Shown here piece after piece: positions 15,332 through 22,621 of a stretch of 44,490 nt of DNA (positions within the stretch are counted from its first letter, which is position 1; every line of letters begins with the position of its first letter). The notes under the pieces were generated by a model. The model had not been told where the DNA came from. It saw only the letters and a program-made list of their open reading frames with translations, and did no database searches. The DNA is from Pseudobutyrivibrio ruminis AD2017 (GTDB lineage: Bacteria > Bacillota > Clostridia > Lachnospirales > Lachnospiraceae), in contig NZ_AUJQ01000014.1 of the NCBI RefSeq assembly GCF_000424305.1, positions 1-44,490 on the forward strand, written 5' to 3'. Both the position numbers and the translations under genes were made by a program.

Positions 15332-16720
15332 TCAAGTTATGTGTCTAATCACTTCAAATCTTTGCAGGCTGATTGGCTCATTTTCAGATATACCACCCTT
15401 TTGCCTTGCAATAGATATTTGTTGTGCTACAGAAGTTACTCCATCTAAATCCGGAAGAAGTAATCCTCTTTTATGTCCGCTACTCACTATTACGCCATAT
15501 TTTTTAACGTCTAAATACTCGGGTGAATCTATAGGCTCTGGATCACTAAGTACATCTACATTTATTTCTAAGTCAGGTATTTCCTCTGGACTTATAGGAT
15601 TAAATCTAGAATCTCTTGTTGATGCACTGATAGCATTTTGAATTATTTCTTCTGCTACACAGCTTGTAGTAGGAAGGATGGTTCCAATACAGCCTCTTAA
15701 GCGACCTGATTTATGAATGGATACAAAGGCACCAGCCTGTTTTTCTATTAATTCACTAGGCAAATCCTTTGGTAAATCAAGCACCTTGTTGCTTAAAATA
15801 TAGCTTTCTAATGACTGCCATGCTAAGTTGACATATGCATCAGAGGAATGCTTTGTTTCACTTATAGATTCTTTTAGCTTTGTTATATAGCGCTCTCTAA
15901 AATGGCGCTCATTATTTTCACCAATAGGATAAAAGGATGCAATACCATAACCTACTCCAGTAACATCTTGGTGAGAATAGACTTCAGCTTTAATCTCTTT
16001 TCCATCTAATGCACCTGCCATAATAACAAATGAACGATGTCCACATTCGGCAGCCTTTTCACAGAAATCTTCTTTGAAATCAAACATTTCATCAAAGGCA
16101 GCACGTTTTGCCACATCCACGATTCGTTCATCATAAACTGGCCCTTCTTTTGAAAAACCGTAAGGTCCATAGTCTTGTAATTTGTGAGATAAATCGCCAC
16201 TGGCCACGAAGACTACTCTTCTATTTGTATCAGCTACCGCTTTTTGAATCATTTGCCCGAAGCGATAATGATCAAGTAATCCAAGTCCAGATAGACCGAT
16301 TCTAACTATTTTGCCACCCTTATATTTATTTCTTATAAACCATAGGGGAACCATGGTGCCATGATCAAGCTCTGGGTCTCGTTCACCTAAAGTTCCAGCA
16401 GGGAAGCTTTCTTCATAAGCAATATCATTAATTGCTTCCACTAACTTCTCATCATACTCTTCGTCAAAAGAAACCTCTGGTGCATTAAATCTAGCGAATG
16501 AACCTTTCGCACCATTACCTGGAGAAATATGGAAATAATCAGAATACATGATGCTATGTGGGCTTGTGATAATAATAGTTTCAGGTGCAATCTTTGCTAT
16601 TTCATCAGCTACTCTTTCATAAGCATCAGTTGTTTTTTGAATTTGTTTTTCACCACCTCTTCCAACAGCTGGGACAATTAGTGGTGGATGTGGAACCATA
16701 AATGCAGCTTCTATTGCCAT
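15332..16720 (-). CDS. AmmeMemoRadiSam proteins B and A fused (Memo-like + AMMECR1)
   Basis: A 462-aa two-domain protein. Residues 1 to about 275 are a Memo/LigB-type extradiol-dioxygenase fold: MVPHPPLIVP, ITSPHSIMYSDYF, LDHGTMVPLWF, VASGDLSHKL with histidines at the usual metal positions. From about 280 to the end comes an AMMECR1 domain: LPSELIEKQAGAFVSIHKSGRLRGCIGT (short motif GRLRGCIGT), FNPISPEEIPDLEI, VIVSSGHKRGLLLPDL. The next gene, 15 nt upstream, is the matching radical SAM enzyme. The system is widespread in anaerobes with unresolved chemistry, so the pathway role stays open. Confidence 0.9.
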   Translation of the reverse strand: MAIEAAFMVPHPPLIVPAVGRGGEKQIQKTTDAYERVADEIAKIAPETIIITSPHSIMYSDYFHISPGNGAKGSFARFNAPEVSFDEEYDEKLVEAINDIAYEESFPAGTLGERDPELDHGTMVPLWFIRNKYKGGKIVRIGLSGLGLLDHYRFGQMIQKAVADTNRRVVFVASGDLSHKLQDYGPYGFSKEGPVYDERIVDVAKRAAFDEMFDFKEDFCEKAAECGHRSFVIMAGALDGKEIKAEVYSHQDVTGVGYGIASFYPIGENNERHFRERYITKLKESISETKHSSDAYVNLAWQSLESYILSNKVLDLPKDLPSELIEKQAGAFVSIHKSGRLRGCIGTILPTTSCVAEEIIQNAISASTRDSRFNPISPEEIPDLEINVDVLSDPEPIDSPEYLDVKKYGVIVSSGHKRGLLLPDLDGVTSVAQQISIARQKGGISENEPISLQRFEVIRHIT

Positions 16721-16735
16721 AGTCGTATCCCCCCC

Positions 16736-17572
16736 TTAACAGTTTCCTGTATAAACGTATGTCAAATGCTTTTCTGCTTTAGATTTTAGATGATATATAG
16801 TATCAACTGGTGTTGCTTCTTTATCTGTCATATGAAATCTCGGAAAAAACCTAGATATGTGAAGCGGTATGTTTTTATCTAGTGATGCAATCCATGAACT
16901 AAGTTCATCCATTTCCTCGTCTGAATCATTTTCGTTTGGTATCACTAATGTGGTTAGCTCCACATGGCAGTGTTTTACAGCTTCTTTTATGAACTCCATT
17001 ACCATCTTTCGATTTCCAAGTAAAACATCTTCATAGTAATGGTCTGTAAAACCTTTTAAGTCTATGTTCATGGCATCAATGTAACCAAAGAGCTTTCTTA
17101 CAGTCTCAACATCAGCCATTCCATTTGATACAAGAACGGTTTTCAAGCCTTTTTCTTTTAAAAGCTTTGCCGTATCAAGCACGTACTCATAAGAAATAAG
17201 TGGTTCATTATATGTAAAGGCTACACCAATGTTTCCATTAATTGTTTGCTCTTCTGCTATTCTTGTAAGCTCAGCTGGTGAAACATATGTTGCTTTTCTT
17301 TTAAAAGATGCTACCTCATCACCCCATGAAATATGATAGTTTTGGCAAAAAGGACATCTTAAGTTACAACCATAGCTTCCAACAGAAAGTATCATGCTAC
17401 CTGGATAAAAACGATTTAAAGGTTTCTTTTCTATTGGATCTAAAGCAATGGATGTTAGTTTCCCGTAATTATCAGCAATGACTTTGCCATCTTTACATGT
17501 CCTTACTTCGCAAAAGCCATAGCTTCCTTCAGAAATGTTGCAATGTCTGAAACAAAGGTTACATTTTGCCAT
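16736..17572 (-). CDS. amrS: AmmeMemoRadiSam system radical SAM enzyme
   Basis: About 278 aa from the ATG at 17572 (AGGTGGG 4-5 nt upstream). A Cys-rich N-terminus (AKCNLCFRHCNISEGSYGFC) precedes the radical SAM motif CNLRCPFC, which binds the 4Fe-4S cluster. Downstream are GVAFTYNEPLISYEY and MNIDLKGF, typical of the PflA-like AmmeMemoRadiSam group. It ends VYTGNC, slightly shorter than homologues that carry a further C-terminal Cys pair. It is 15 nt upstream of the Memo-AMMECR1 fusion gene, forming a two-gene operon. Confidence 0.9.
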   Translation of the reverse strand: MAKCNLCFRHCNISEGSYGFCEVRTCKDGKVIADNYGKLTSIALDPIEKKPLNRFYPGSMILSVGSYGCNLRCPFCQNYHISWGDEVASFKRKATYVSPAELTRIAEEQTINGNIGVAFTYNEPLISYEYVLDTAKLLKEKGLKTVLVSNGMADVETVRKLFGYIDAMNIDLKGFTDHYYEDVLLGNRKMVMEFIKEAVKHCHVELTTLVIPNENDSDEEMDELSSWIASLDKNIPLHISRFFPRFHMTDKEATPVDTIYHLKSKAEKHLTYVYTGNC

Positions 17573-17656
17573 AAAACCCACCTCTTAAATATGCTTCATA
17601 CTAATAATTATTATATTTAATAATGCCTTATACTGCACTTTATTTTTTGTTTTATC

Positions 17657-18775
17657 TTAAAACACTTCCTCAGCAATTTCTTTTACCAGAGCAAGCTTTG
17701 CCCACTGTTCTTCTTCTGTGAGTTTATTTCCTATTTCACAGGATGCAAAACCGCATTGAGGGCTTAAACACAGTCTTTCGAGTGGTATATATTTTGCTGC
17801 TTCGTATATACGTTTTTTGATTGCGTCTTTATCCTCCAGCTTAGGTGTCTTTGTTGTTATTAATCCAAGCACAACAGTCTTATCTGGTGATACCTTAGCC
17901 AGCGGTGCAAACCCTCCAGATCTGGCATCATCATATTCCAAGAATAACGCATTTACGTTTTCCTGAGCGAAAACATAGTCTGCAACTGAATCATAAGCAC
18001 CACTATTAAAGAATGTAGAATGATAATTTCCTCTGCAAATATGAGAAGTTATAATCATGTCTTCAGGTTTGTTTTCTAAAGCAAGATTATTTACATCTAA
18101 AAGCTGTTGTTTTACATCCTCCAAATCTATTCCAAGAGATTTGTATCTCTGCTTTGCTGCATCACCAACTATCGCACCCCAAGTACAATCATCTAGCTGT
18201 AAGTTTCTACATCCTGCATTATAGAATTGTTTAATAATATCTTGATAAGCAACTCCTATATCATGAATTAATTCCTCATTTGTTGGATAAAACTTTCGTG
18301 TTATTTCATAGTTACCTGGGACTATCATCTGCTGAAAAGTCTGTGCAGGCGCAGGGATAGTGTATTTAGCAATTGTATTTTCATCTTCAAACTGTTTTAA
18401 AAACTTAAAATACTCTACAAATGGATGTGCCTTTGCTCTTATTTTTCCTATTAAAAATGTATCATCCAAAAGAGCTAACTCTGCGTCAAACTTTACTCCC
18501 GAACCATTATTTTCATGAGCCACACCTTCAAGACCCCACATAAAATCTAAATGCCAAAAGCTTCTTCTAAATTCGCCATCTGTAATAATGTGAAATCCTA
18601 ACTCTTTTTGTTTTGCAACTACCTTTGCAATTTCTTCGTCTACAACTTTGTTGTACTCTTCTTCTGAAAGCTTGCCATTCTGATATAAGGCCTTAGCATC
18701 TTTTAATGCCTGTGGTCTTAAAAAACTGCCTACAAAATCATACTTTCCTGGGATATTTACTAAACTCATCATCAT
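17657..18775 (-). CDS. MetE-like (cobalamin-independent) methionine synthase family, YxjG type
   Basis: A 372-aa protein equal to the C-terminal catalytic half of MetE. Motifs: DFVGSFLRP, IITDGEFRRSFWHLDF, TIPAPAQ, LQLDDCTWG, and the zinc ligands in HICRGN and CGFASCE. It lacks the N-terminal MetE half, as in the YxjG/YxjH group, which methylates homocysteine or related thiols using a methyl donor that is uncertain. Three adjacent ATG codons follow GAAGGAG; the start could be any of them. The divergent LysR gene suggests its regulator. Confidence 0.85.
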   Translation of the reverse strand: MMMSLVNIPGKYDFVGSFLRPQALKDAKALYQNGKLSEEEYNKVVDEEIAKVVAKQKELGFHIITDGEFRRSFWHLDFMWGLEGVAHENNGSGVKFDAELALLDDTFLIGKIRAKAHPFVEYFKFLKQFEDENTIAKYTIPAPAQTFQQMIVPGNYEITRKFYPTNEELIHDIGVAYQDIIKQFYNAGCRNLQLDDCTWGAIVGDAAKQRYKSLGIDLEDVKQQLLDVNNLALENKPEDMIITSHICRGNYHSTFFNSGAYDSVADYVFAQENVNALFLEYDDARSGGFAPLAKVSPDKTVVLGLITTKTPKLEDKDAIKKRIYEAAKYIPLERLCLSPQCGFASCEIGNKLTEEEQWAKLALVKEIAEEVF

Positions 18776-18811
18776 TCTCCTTCTCTGTTAATAATGTTAA
18801 GAAGAATTATA

Positions 18812-18874
18812 TGCCTACTATAACGATAGGCAAAATACAAAAAATCATCTTGTAGCCATAGATTTTATCTATGG
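18812..18874. promoter_or_regulatory. Candidate LysR binding sites
   Basis: Two dyads lie in the 142-bp divergent region: TGCCTA-N9-TAGGCA (18812-18832) and CCATAGAT-TTT-ATCTATGG (18856-18874). Both resemble T-N11-A type LysR sites, with the second nearer to the LysR gene. They are candidates for recognition and activation sites. Confidence 0.5.
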
Positions 18875-18917
18875 AAAAGGCTATTATATAAATTAATATA
18901 TATTGTGAGGTATTGTA

Positions 18918-19817
18918 ATGACTTTAAAACAATTAAAATATGCTGTAACAGTTGCTAAAACCGGCAACATCACAGAAGCCGCAAAACAACTATTTATAGC
19001 TCAGCCTAGTTTGACCTCGGCAATTAAAGATTTAGAAAAAGAATACAATATTACTATTTTCTATCGTTCGAATAAGGGAATAGAAATTACTCCAGAGGGA
19101 GATGAATTTTTGGGTTACGCAAGACAGCTTCTAGAACAAGCTAACCTCATCGAAGAAAGATATACTGGTGCCAATCATGGTAAACAGCGATTTTGCGTCT
19201 CAGCCCAACATTATTCTTTCGTAGTAGAAGCTTTTGTTGAATTGCTTAAAAAATATGGTGGTGATAAATATGAATTTCATATGAGGGAAACACAGACCTT
19301 TGATATCATCGATGACATTGCCCATCGCCGAAGCGAGATTGGCGTATTGTATCTTAATACATTTAATGAAACTGTTATTCGAAAAACTCTCAGAGACCAC
19401 GGTCTAGTATTCAGCACGCTTTTTACGGCTAAGCCCCATGTTTTTATAGGTAAAAACAGTCCTCTAGCTAAGAAAAAAACTATTACTTTAGATGATCTTG
19501 CAGCATATCCACGATTATCATATGAGCAAGGAAGCCATAATTCCTTTTATTTTTCCGAAGAAATCCTTAGCACCATCGACTCCGACAAGGAAATCATCGT
19601 CAGAGATCGCGCCACACTTTTTAATTTGTTAGTTGGACTCAACGGCTACACCATTTGTAGCGGTGTTATCAGCGAAGAACTTAATGGCCCTCATATTATT
19701 GCAAAACCGCTTGATGTGGATGATTATATGGAAATTGGATACATTTTGCCTTCAGGTATGCCCCAATCAGTTCTCACCCAACAGTACATAGATATTCTTA
19801 AAAATCGTTGTTGTTAA
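18918..19817 (+). CDS. LysR family transcriptional regulator
   Basis: A 299-aa regulator. The HTH is at the N-terminus: MTLKQLKYAVTVAKTGNITE, AAKQLFIAQPSLTSAIKDLE, then the linker helix. The substrate-binding fold follows (RRSEIGVLYL, KPHVFIGKNSPLAKK, GYTICSGVI). It is divergently transcribed from the MetE-like gene with two dyads between them, a typical LysR arrangement for autoregulation and control of methionine-related metabolism. The inducer is not deducible, although homocysteine is used by MetR-type members. Confidence 0.9.
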   Translation: MTLKQLKYAVTVAKTGNITEAAKQLFIAQPSLTSAIKDLEKEYNITIFYRSNKGIEITPEGDEFLGYARQLLEQANLIEERYTGANHGKQRFCVSAQHYSFVVEAFVELLKKYGGDKYEFHMRETQTFDIIDDIAHRRSEIGVLYLNTFNETVIRKTLRDHGLVFSTLFTAKPHVFIGKNSPLAKKKTITLDDLAAYPRLSYEQGSHNSFYFSEEILSTIDSDKEIIVRDRATLFNLLVGLNGYTICSGVISEELNGPHIIAKPLDVDDYMEIGYILPSGMPQSVLTQQYIDILKNRCC

Positions 19818-19857
19818 GATTTTATTATTCTTTTAATCTACTCATTTTTACCCCCTC

Positions 19858-20046
19858 TTACATCACATCTTTTAATATACCAAAGGTCTCTCTGACCATA
19901 TTGTTCGGAAGATATTGATATTCAGTGAATGCAGCAATGCCTGTTACATCTACAAGATTCAAAGCATTACTTATACCCCTTTCGTTCTTTAGCCTTTTCG
20001 ATAAGCTCTTTTGCCTCTTCAAAAGCTTCCGGAAGAGTATCAGCAA
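19858..20046 (-). pseudogene. Possible gene fragment behind mazG
   Basis: A minus-strand frame overlapping the end of mazG continues downstream as NALNLVDVTGIAAFTEYQYL and PNNMVRETFGILKDVM before TAA. Only the part after the mazG stop (19966-19858) looks protein-like. It has no start of its own outside mazG and may be the tail of a deleted gene. Family not recognised. Confidence 0.25.
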
Positions 20047-20440
20047 ACCATTCCTTGCCTTCTTTTTCCTGTTTCTTTATTTCTTCCCAGGCTGCATGTT
20101 GTTCTTCCTTGGAATTATAGGTCACTCCAGCAAAAACATGAGGGTGACGTCTTATCATCTTTTCAGATACAGTCTTTGCCACATCATCAAATGTAAACAG
20201 GCCTTCCTCATCTGCTATGACCGAGTGGAACATTACCTGTAGAAGTAAATCGCCTAATTCTTCCTTAAGATTTTCTGCATCACCGGTCTTAGTGTAATTA
20301 TTAATTCCATTAATGACCTCGGCAGCCTCTTCTATACACTCTGGTTTTAAGCTTTCATGTGTCTGCACTCTATCCCAAGGGCAGCCGTTTTCACTTCTTA
20401 GGGTTTCAACTATTTCTTTTAATCTATCGATTTCTTCCAT
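19967..20440 (-). CDS. mazG: MazG nucleotide pyrophosphohydrolase
   Basis: A 157-aa single-domain MazG. NGCPWDRVQTHESLKPECIE and EEAAEVI, then LKEELGDLLLQVMFH give the EExxE-12-28-ExxD metal site (EEAAE, EELGD). DDVAKTVSEKMIRRHPHVF is the family-typical end of the domain. It hydrolyses NTPs to NMP and pyrophosphate. The second half of the long MazG form is absent, as in many Firmicutes. It is located upstream of LysR (convergent) and next to tRNA-Pro. Confidence 0.92.
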   Translation of the reverse strand: MEEIDRLKEIVETLRSENGCPWDRVQTHESLKPECIEEAAEVINGINNYTKTGDAENLKEELGDLLLQVMFHSVIADEEGLFTFDDVAKTVSEKMIRRHPHVFAGVTYNSKEEQHAAWEEIKKQEKEGKEWFADTLPEAFEEAKELIEKAKERKGYK

Positions 20441-20484
20441 AATTCATTATCCTCGCAAAAATTTTTCTCTACTAGTTTTATAAA

Positions 20485-20557
20485 TCGGAGTGACGCGATT
20501 CGAACGCGCGACTTCTACATCCCGAATGTAGTGCTCTACCATCTGAGCCACACCCCG
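20485..20557 (-). tRNA. tRNA-Pro (anticodon CGG)
   Basis: The minus strand folds as a standard tRNA. The acceptor CGGGGTG pairs with CACTCCG, the D arm GCTC/GAGC surrounds AGATGGTA, the anticodon stem CTACA/TGTAG holds loop TTCGGGA with anticodon CGG, and the T arm GCGCG/CGCGT contains TTCGAAT. The discriminator is A. CCA is not encoded (TTT follows). Confidence 0.95.
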
Positions 20558-20568
20558 TAAAGGAAATG

Positions 20569-20664
20569 GGCTACAAAGATTACTCCTTGCAGCCCGTATA
20601 TATTTTAGCGGGTAAGCTTAGCTTGAACCCGCAGTGTCGAGTTTAGGCCTCCACATAGTGGAGG
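20569..20664 (-). ncRNA. Three hairpins between a leader ORF and tRNA-Pro
   Basis: On the minus strand in order: CCTCCAC-TAT-GTGGAGG (20648-20664, inside the end of the leader ORF), GCGGGT...ACCCGC with an inner AAGCT/AGCTT stem (20609-20633), and GGGCTGCAAG...CTTTGTAGCCC (20569-20596). None is followed by a T-run, so these look like structured leader rather than terminators. The function is unknown. Confidence 0.45.
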
Positions 20665-20684
20665 AAATTAGAGTAATTGTTCAT
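20643..20684 (-). CDS. Possible 13-aa leader peptide upstream of tRNA-Pro
   Basis: ATG at 20684 follows a perfect AAGGAGG (20694-20700) with 9 nt spacing and encodes MNNYSNFLHYVEA before TAA. A good promoter precedes it (TTTATA, 17 bp, TATAAT). No long gene follows; hairpins and tRNA-Pro are next. It may be a leader peptide, a toxic small peptide, or a chance frame behind a real promoter for the tRNA. Confidence 0.45.
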   Translation of the reverse strand: MNNYSNFLHYVEA

Positions 20685-20717
20685 TGGCAACTACCTCCTT
20701 TTCCTAAATTCGATTTA

Positions 20718-20746
20718 ATTATAATACACTTTCGTCTTCCTATAAA
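20718..20746 (-). promoter_or_regulatory. Promoter of the leader ORF / tRNA-Pro transcript
   Basis: On the minus strand TTTATA (20741-20746) and TATAAT (20718-20723) are separated by exactly 17 bp. Transcription would begin near 20711, about 27 nt before the 13-aa ORF. Confidence 0.6.
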
Positions 20747-20765
20747 CTCATGTTCCTCACTCTTT

Positions 20766-21434
20766 CTAATCAATCTCTAATCCTGATATCCAATTTTTTA
20801 TCTCATCTTCTGTGGCACTTCCACTAAATCTGTTTCCAGATAGCCAGTTTCCTGTTCCGGCTTTTTCTACCAGGTTTGCACTACTACTCTCGATACCACT
20901 ACTTCCAGAAGTACAGAATGGTATGATAGTTTTTCCTTCAAAATTATAGCTTTCAACAAAGGTATCCATAATTCGTGGTTCCTGCCCCCACCATATTGGA
21001 TAGCCAATGAAAATGGTAGAATAATCATTCTCAATATCCAACTGAATATCTTCATATTCAGGTCTTACATCTGGGTCATTTTGCTCTTTTGTAGCACGAC
21101 TGCCATCGTCATTATAATTTAAGTCCTCATCAGTATAAGGTTCTTTTGGCACAATCTCATATAAATCTGCACCTGTAACTGAAGCAATCTTTTCAGCTAC
21201 GCCCTTAGTTGTTCCTGTAGCAGAAAAATATATTACAAGCATTTTTTCATCAGAGCTTTCATCCGCTGTATCCTGTATATCACTTGTTTCTACTTCATTG
21301 GTGACAGTAGAGGTTTCAGCTTCACTGATTTCTTTAGTAGACACAGTTTCATTATTCGATGATTCCTCACCACATCCAACAAGTCCTAATACAGTAAATA
21401 TTGAGATAAGTAACATTGAAATTATTTTCTTCAT
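20766..21434 (-). CDS. Flavodoxin-domain lipoprotein
   Basis: A 222-aa protein. The lipobox LVGC (about 18-21) follows MKKIISMLLISIFTVLG, so it is exported and lipidated. A Ser/Thr/Glu-rich linker runs to about residue 62. The flavodoxin fold follows: MLVIYFSATGTTKGVAEKIA (FMN phosphate loop SATGTT), FIGYPIWWGQEP and IIPFCTSGSSGI. An extracellular flavodoxin probably passes electrons to a reductase. It lies 12 nt downstream of a truncated flavin-reductase gene, its likely former partner. Confidence 0.85.
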   Translation of the reverse strand: MKKIISMLLISIFTVLGLVGCGEESSNNETVSTKEISEAETSTVTNEVETSDIQDTADESSDEKMLVIYFSATGTTKGVAEKIASVTGADLYEIVPKEPYTDEDLNYNDDGSRATKEQNDPDVRPEYEDIQLDIENDYSTIFIGYPIWWGQEPRIMDTFVESYNFEGKTIIPFCTSGSSGIESSSANLVEKAGTGNWLSGNRFSGSATEDEIKNWISGLEID

Positions 21435-21446
21435 TTTGCACCTCTC

Positions 21447-21683
21447 TTATTTTCTTATAAAATCAGCATCCTTGTCTGGCATGCTTGTATCATAATCAAT
21501 CTTACCTGCCTCGTTTAAGACAGTTTCATCTGCGTAAGTAGCAAGAATCTTTCCGATGAAATTATCAAAATTCTCAAGCTCGTAGTTATAATCCATCTCA
21601 CACTCAATGAATACCTTTGCATCATCAATAAGTGGAGCACCGTTTTCTCCAACGGTATATTTAAATGCTTTGTTTGGGAAATT
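21447..21683 (-). pseudogene. Flavin reductase-like protein, 5'-truncated
   Basis: Only about 79 codons remain. FIECEMDYNYELENFDNFIG and KILATYADETVLNEAGKIDY (two short stretches) match the C-terminal half of flavoredoxin/flavin-reductase FMN-binding proteins of about 150-190 aa. The apparent GTG start lies within the adjoining repeat array (from 21684), so the 5' half has been removed where that element begins. The flavodoxin lipoprotein follows 12 nt later. Confidence 0.6.
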
Positions 21684-22019
21684 CACTTAACTGGAGATTG
21701 GAAAAAAGTTAAGTGAAATATGAATTTCTATTTTCTCACTTAAAATCGCAAAAGTCTGTTAAGTGTGAGAAAAATTTCTAAAAATAAACTTAAATAAATC
21801 ATTAAAAATCTTTTCCTAGTTAAGTGAAAATAGCCTTTTTACAAAATAAACTTAATGAAAAAAGAAATCTGTTAAGTGAAATAATAAGGAATTCCAAATA
21901 GACTTAACTTTAGCTAAAACTATTTAACCTAAATTAAGTGAAAAAATTTTTCTTCTAAATAAACTTAACAGCCATAATGATTTTTAAGTGAATATATAGA
22001 AAAGGTAAATTCACTTAAC
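21684..22019. repeat. Alternating CACTTAAC/GTTAAGTG array, long copy
   Basis: Seven CACTTAA(C)-type sites (21684, 21737, 21787, 21849, 21901, 21962, 22012) alternate with six GTTAAGTG-type sites (21708, 21758, 21819, 21871, 21933, 21983). The distance from each GTTAAGTG to the next CACTTAA is always 29-30 bp; the other interval is 21, 22, 24 or 32. A shorter copy is at 35934-36156. There is no ORF. It begins exactly at the truncated end of the flavin-reductase gene. Confidence 0.8.
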
Positions 22020-22103
22020 AAACGCCACGCTTGGGGACAATATACCCGCCGCATCATGACAGTACGAATAGCAGTAGCTACTCTTCCCCCATTTGGCTAT
22101 TCA
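22020..22103. other. Spacer between array and tautomerase gene
   Basis: There is no gene in this stretch and no clear terminator for the 22104 gene. It is C-rich compared with the A/T-rich repeat array beside it (CCACGC, CCCGCCGC), possibly a leftover of deleted coding DNA. Confidence 0.3.
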
Positions 22104-22445
22104 TTAAAAATTACTTCCATTCCAGCCCCAGTCAGTTACAGGGTGATATGTTACATATACAGCATTGCCTGGTATGCCAAGTTTTTCTTCAAATAAATCG
22201 CAGATTTGGCCAGTGAGCTTATCATATGATTCTGCAGGTGCATTTCCATATAGACATACAGACACATAAGCTCCTTTATCAAGCTTTTTTCCACCAAGCC
22301 ATAAATCATAGGCATCGTCGATTCCTACCATTAGATAGGTTTCGCTTTTCCCTAAAGTGGTTATTAATTTTCCTAATTCTGATTTGATTTCTTCCTTTAA
22401 TTCAGAAGTAACAGGTACTGTGATTTTTGAATCAATAAATGGCAT
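22104..22445 (-). CDS. MIF-like tautomerase
   Basis: A 113-aa protein of the macrophage migration inhibitory factor family. The start MPFIDSKITVPV leaves Pro2 as the expected catalytic N-terminal proline after Met removal. TYLMVGIDD, the G/A-rich middle and the ending WGWNGSNF correspond to the eukaryotic MIF end NNSTF. Such proteins are phenylpyruvate/D-dopachrome-type tautomerases. It is monocistronic, with AAGGAG upstream of ATG. In bacteria the biological substrate is unknown. Confidence 0.85.
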   Translation of the reverse strand: MPFIDSKITVPVTSELKEEIKSELGKLITTLGKSETYLMVGIDDAYDLWLGGKKLDKGAYVSVCLYGNAPAESYDKLTGQICDLFEEKLGIPGNAVYVTYHPVTDWGWNGSNF

Positions 22446-22559
22446 AACAATAATCTCCTTTGCTAAAAGCTTTTCATCCGTCTCATATATCTCATGTAAT
22501 AATTATAACGAATGGCCTATGACATCGCAATTATCCGTGCCTTATTGCACCCAGGCAAT

Positions 22560-22590
22560 AAAAAAGCCCAGCCGCATAAACGGCTGAGCC
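22560..22590 (-). terminator. Intrinsic terminator of cstA
   Basis: The minus-strand stem GGCTCAGCCG-TTTATG-CGGCTGGGC is followed by TTTTTT. It lies about 30 nt after the cstA stop. Confidence 0.85.
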
Positions 22591-22621
22591 AAGAATATTT
22601 TACTGAAATGCTATCCGTCCA

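Noticed and set aside
15213-15641. A 142-codon plus-strand open frame
   Set aside because: It overlaps the AMMECR1 domain on the other strand and has low-complexity composition; a shadow frame.
20600-20640. A second tRNA next to tRNA-Pro (GGGTTCAAGC resembles a T arm)
   Set aside because: No acceptor, D or anticodon arm can be drawn around it; the sequence folds better as a simple hairpin.
21684-22019. CRISPR array
   Set aside because: Sites are only 8 bp, alternate in orientation and have two spacer classes, with no 24-40-bp conserved direct repeat and no cas gene nearby.
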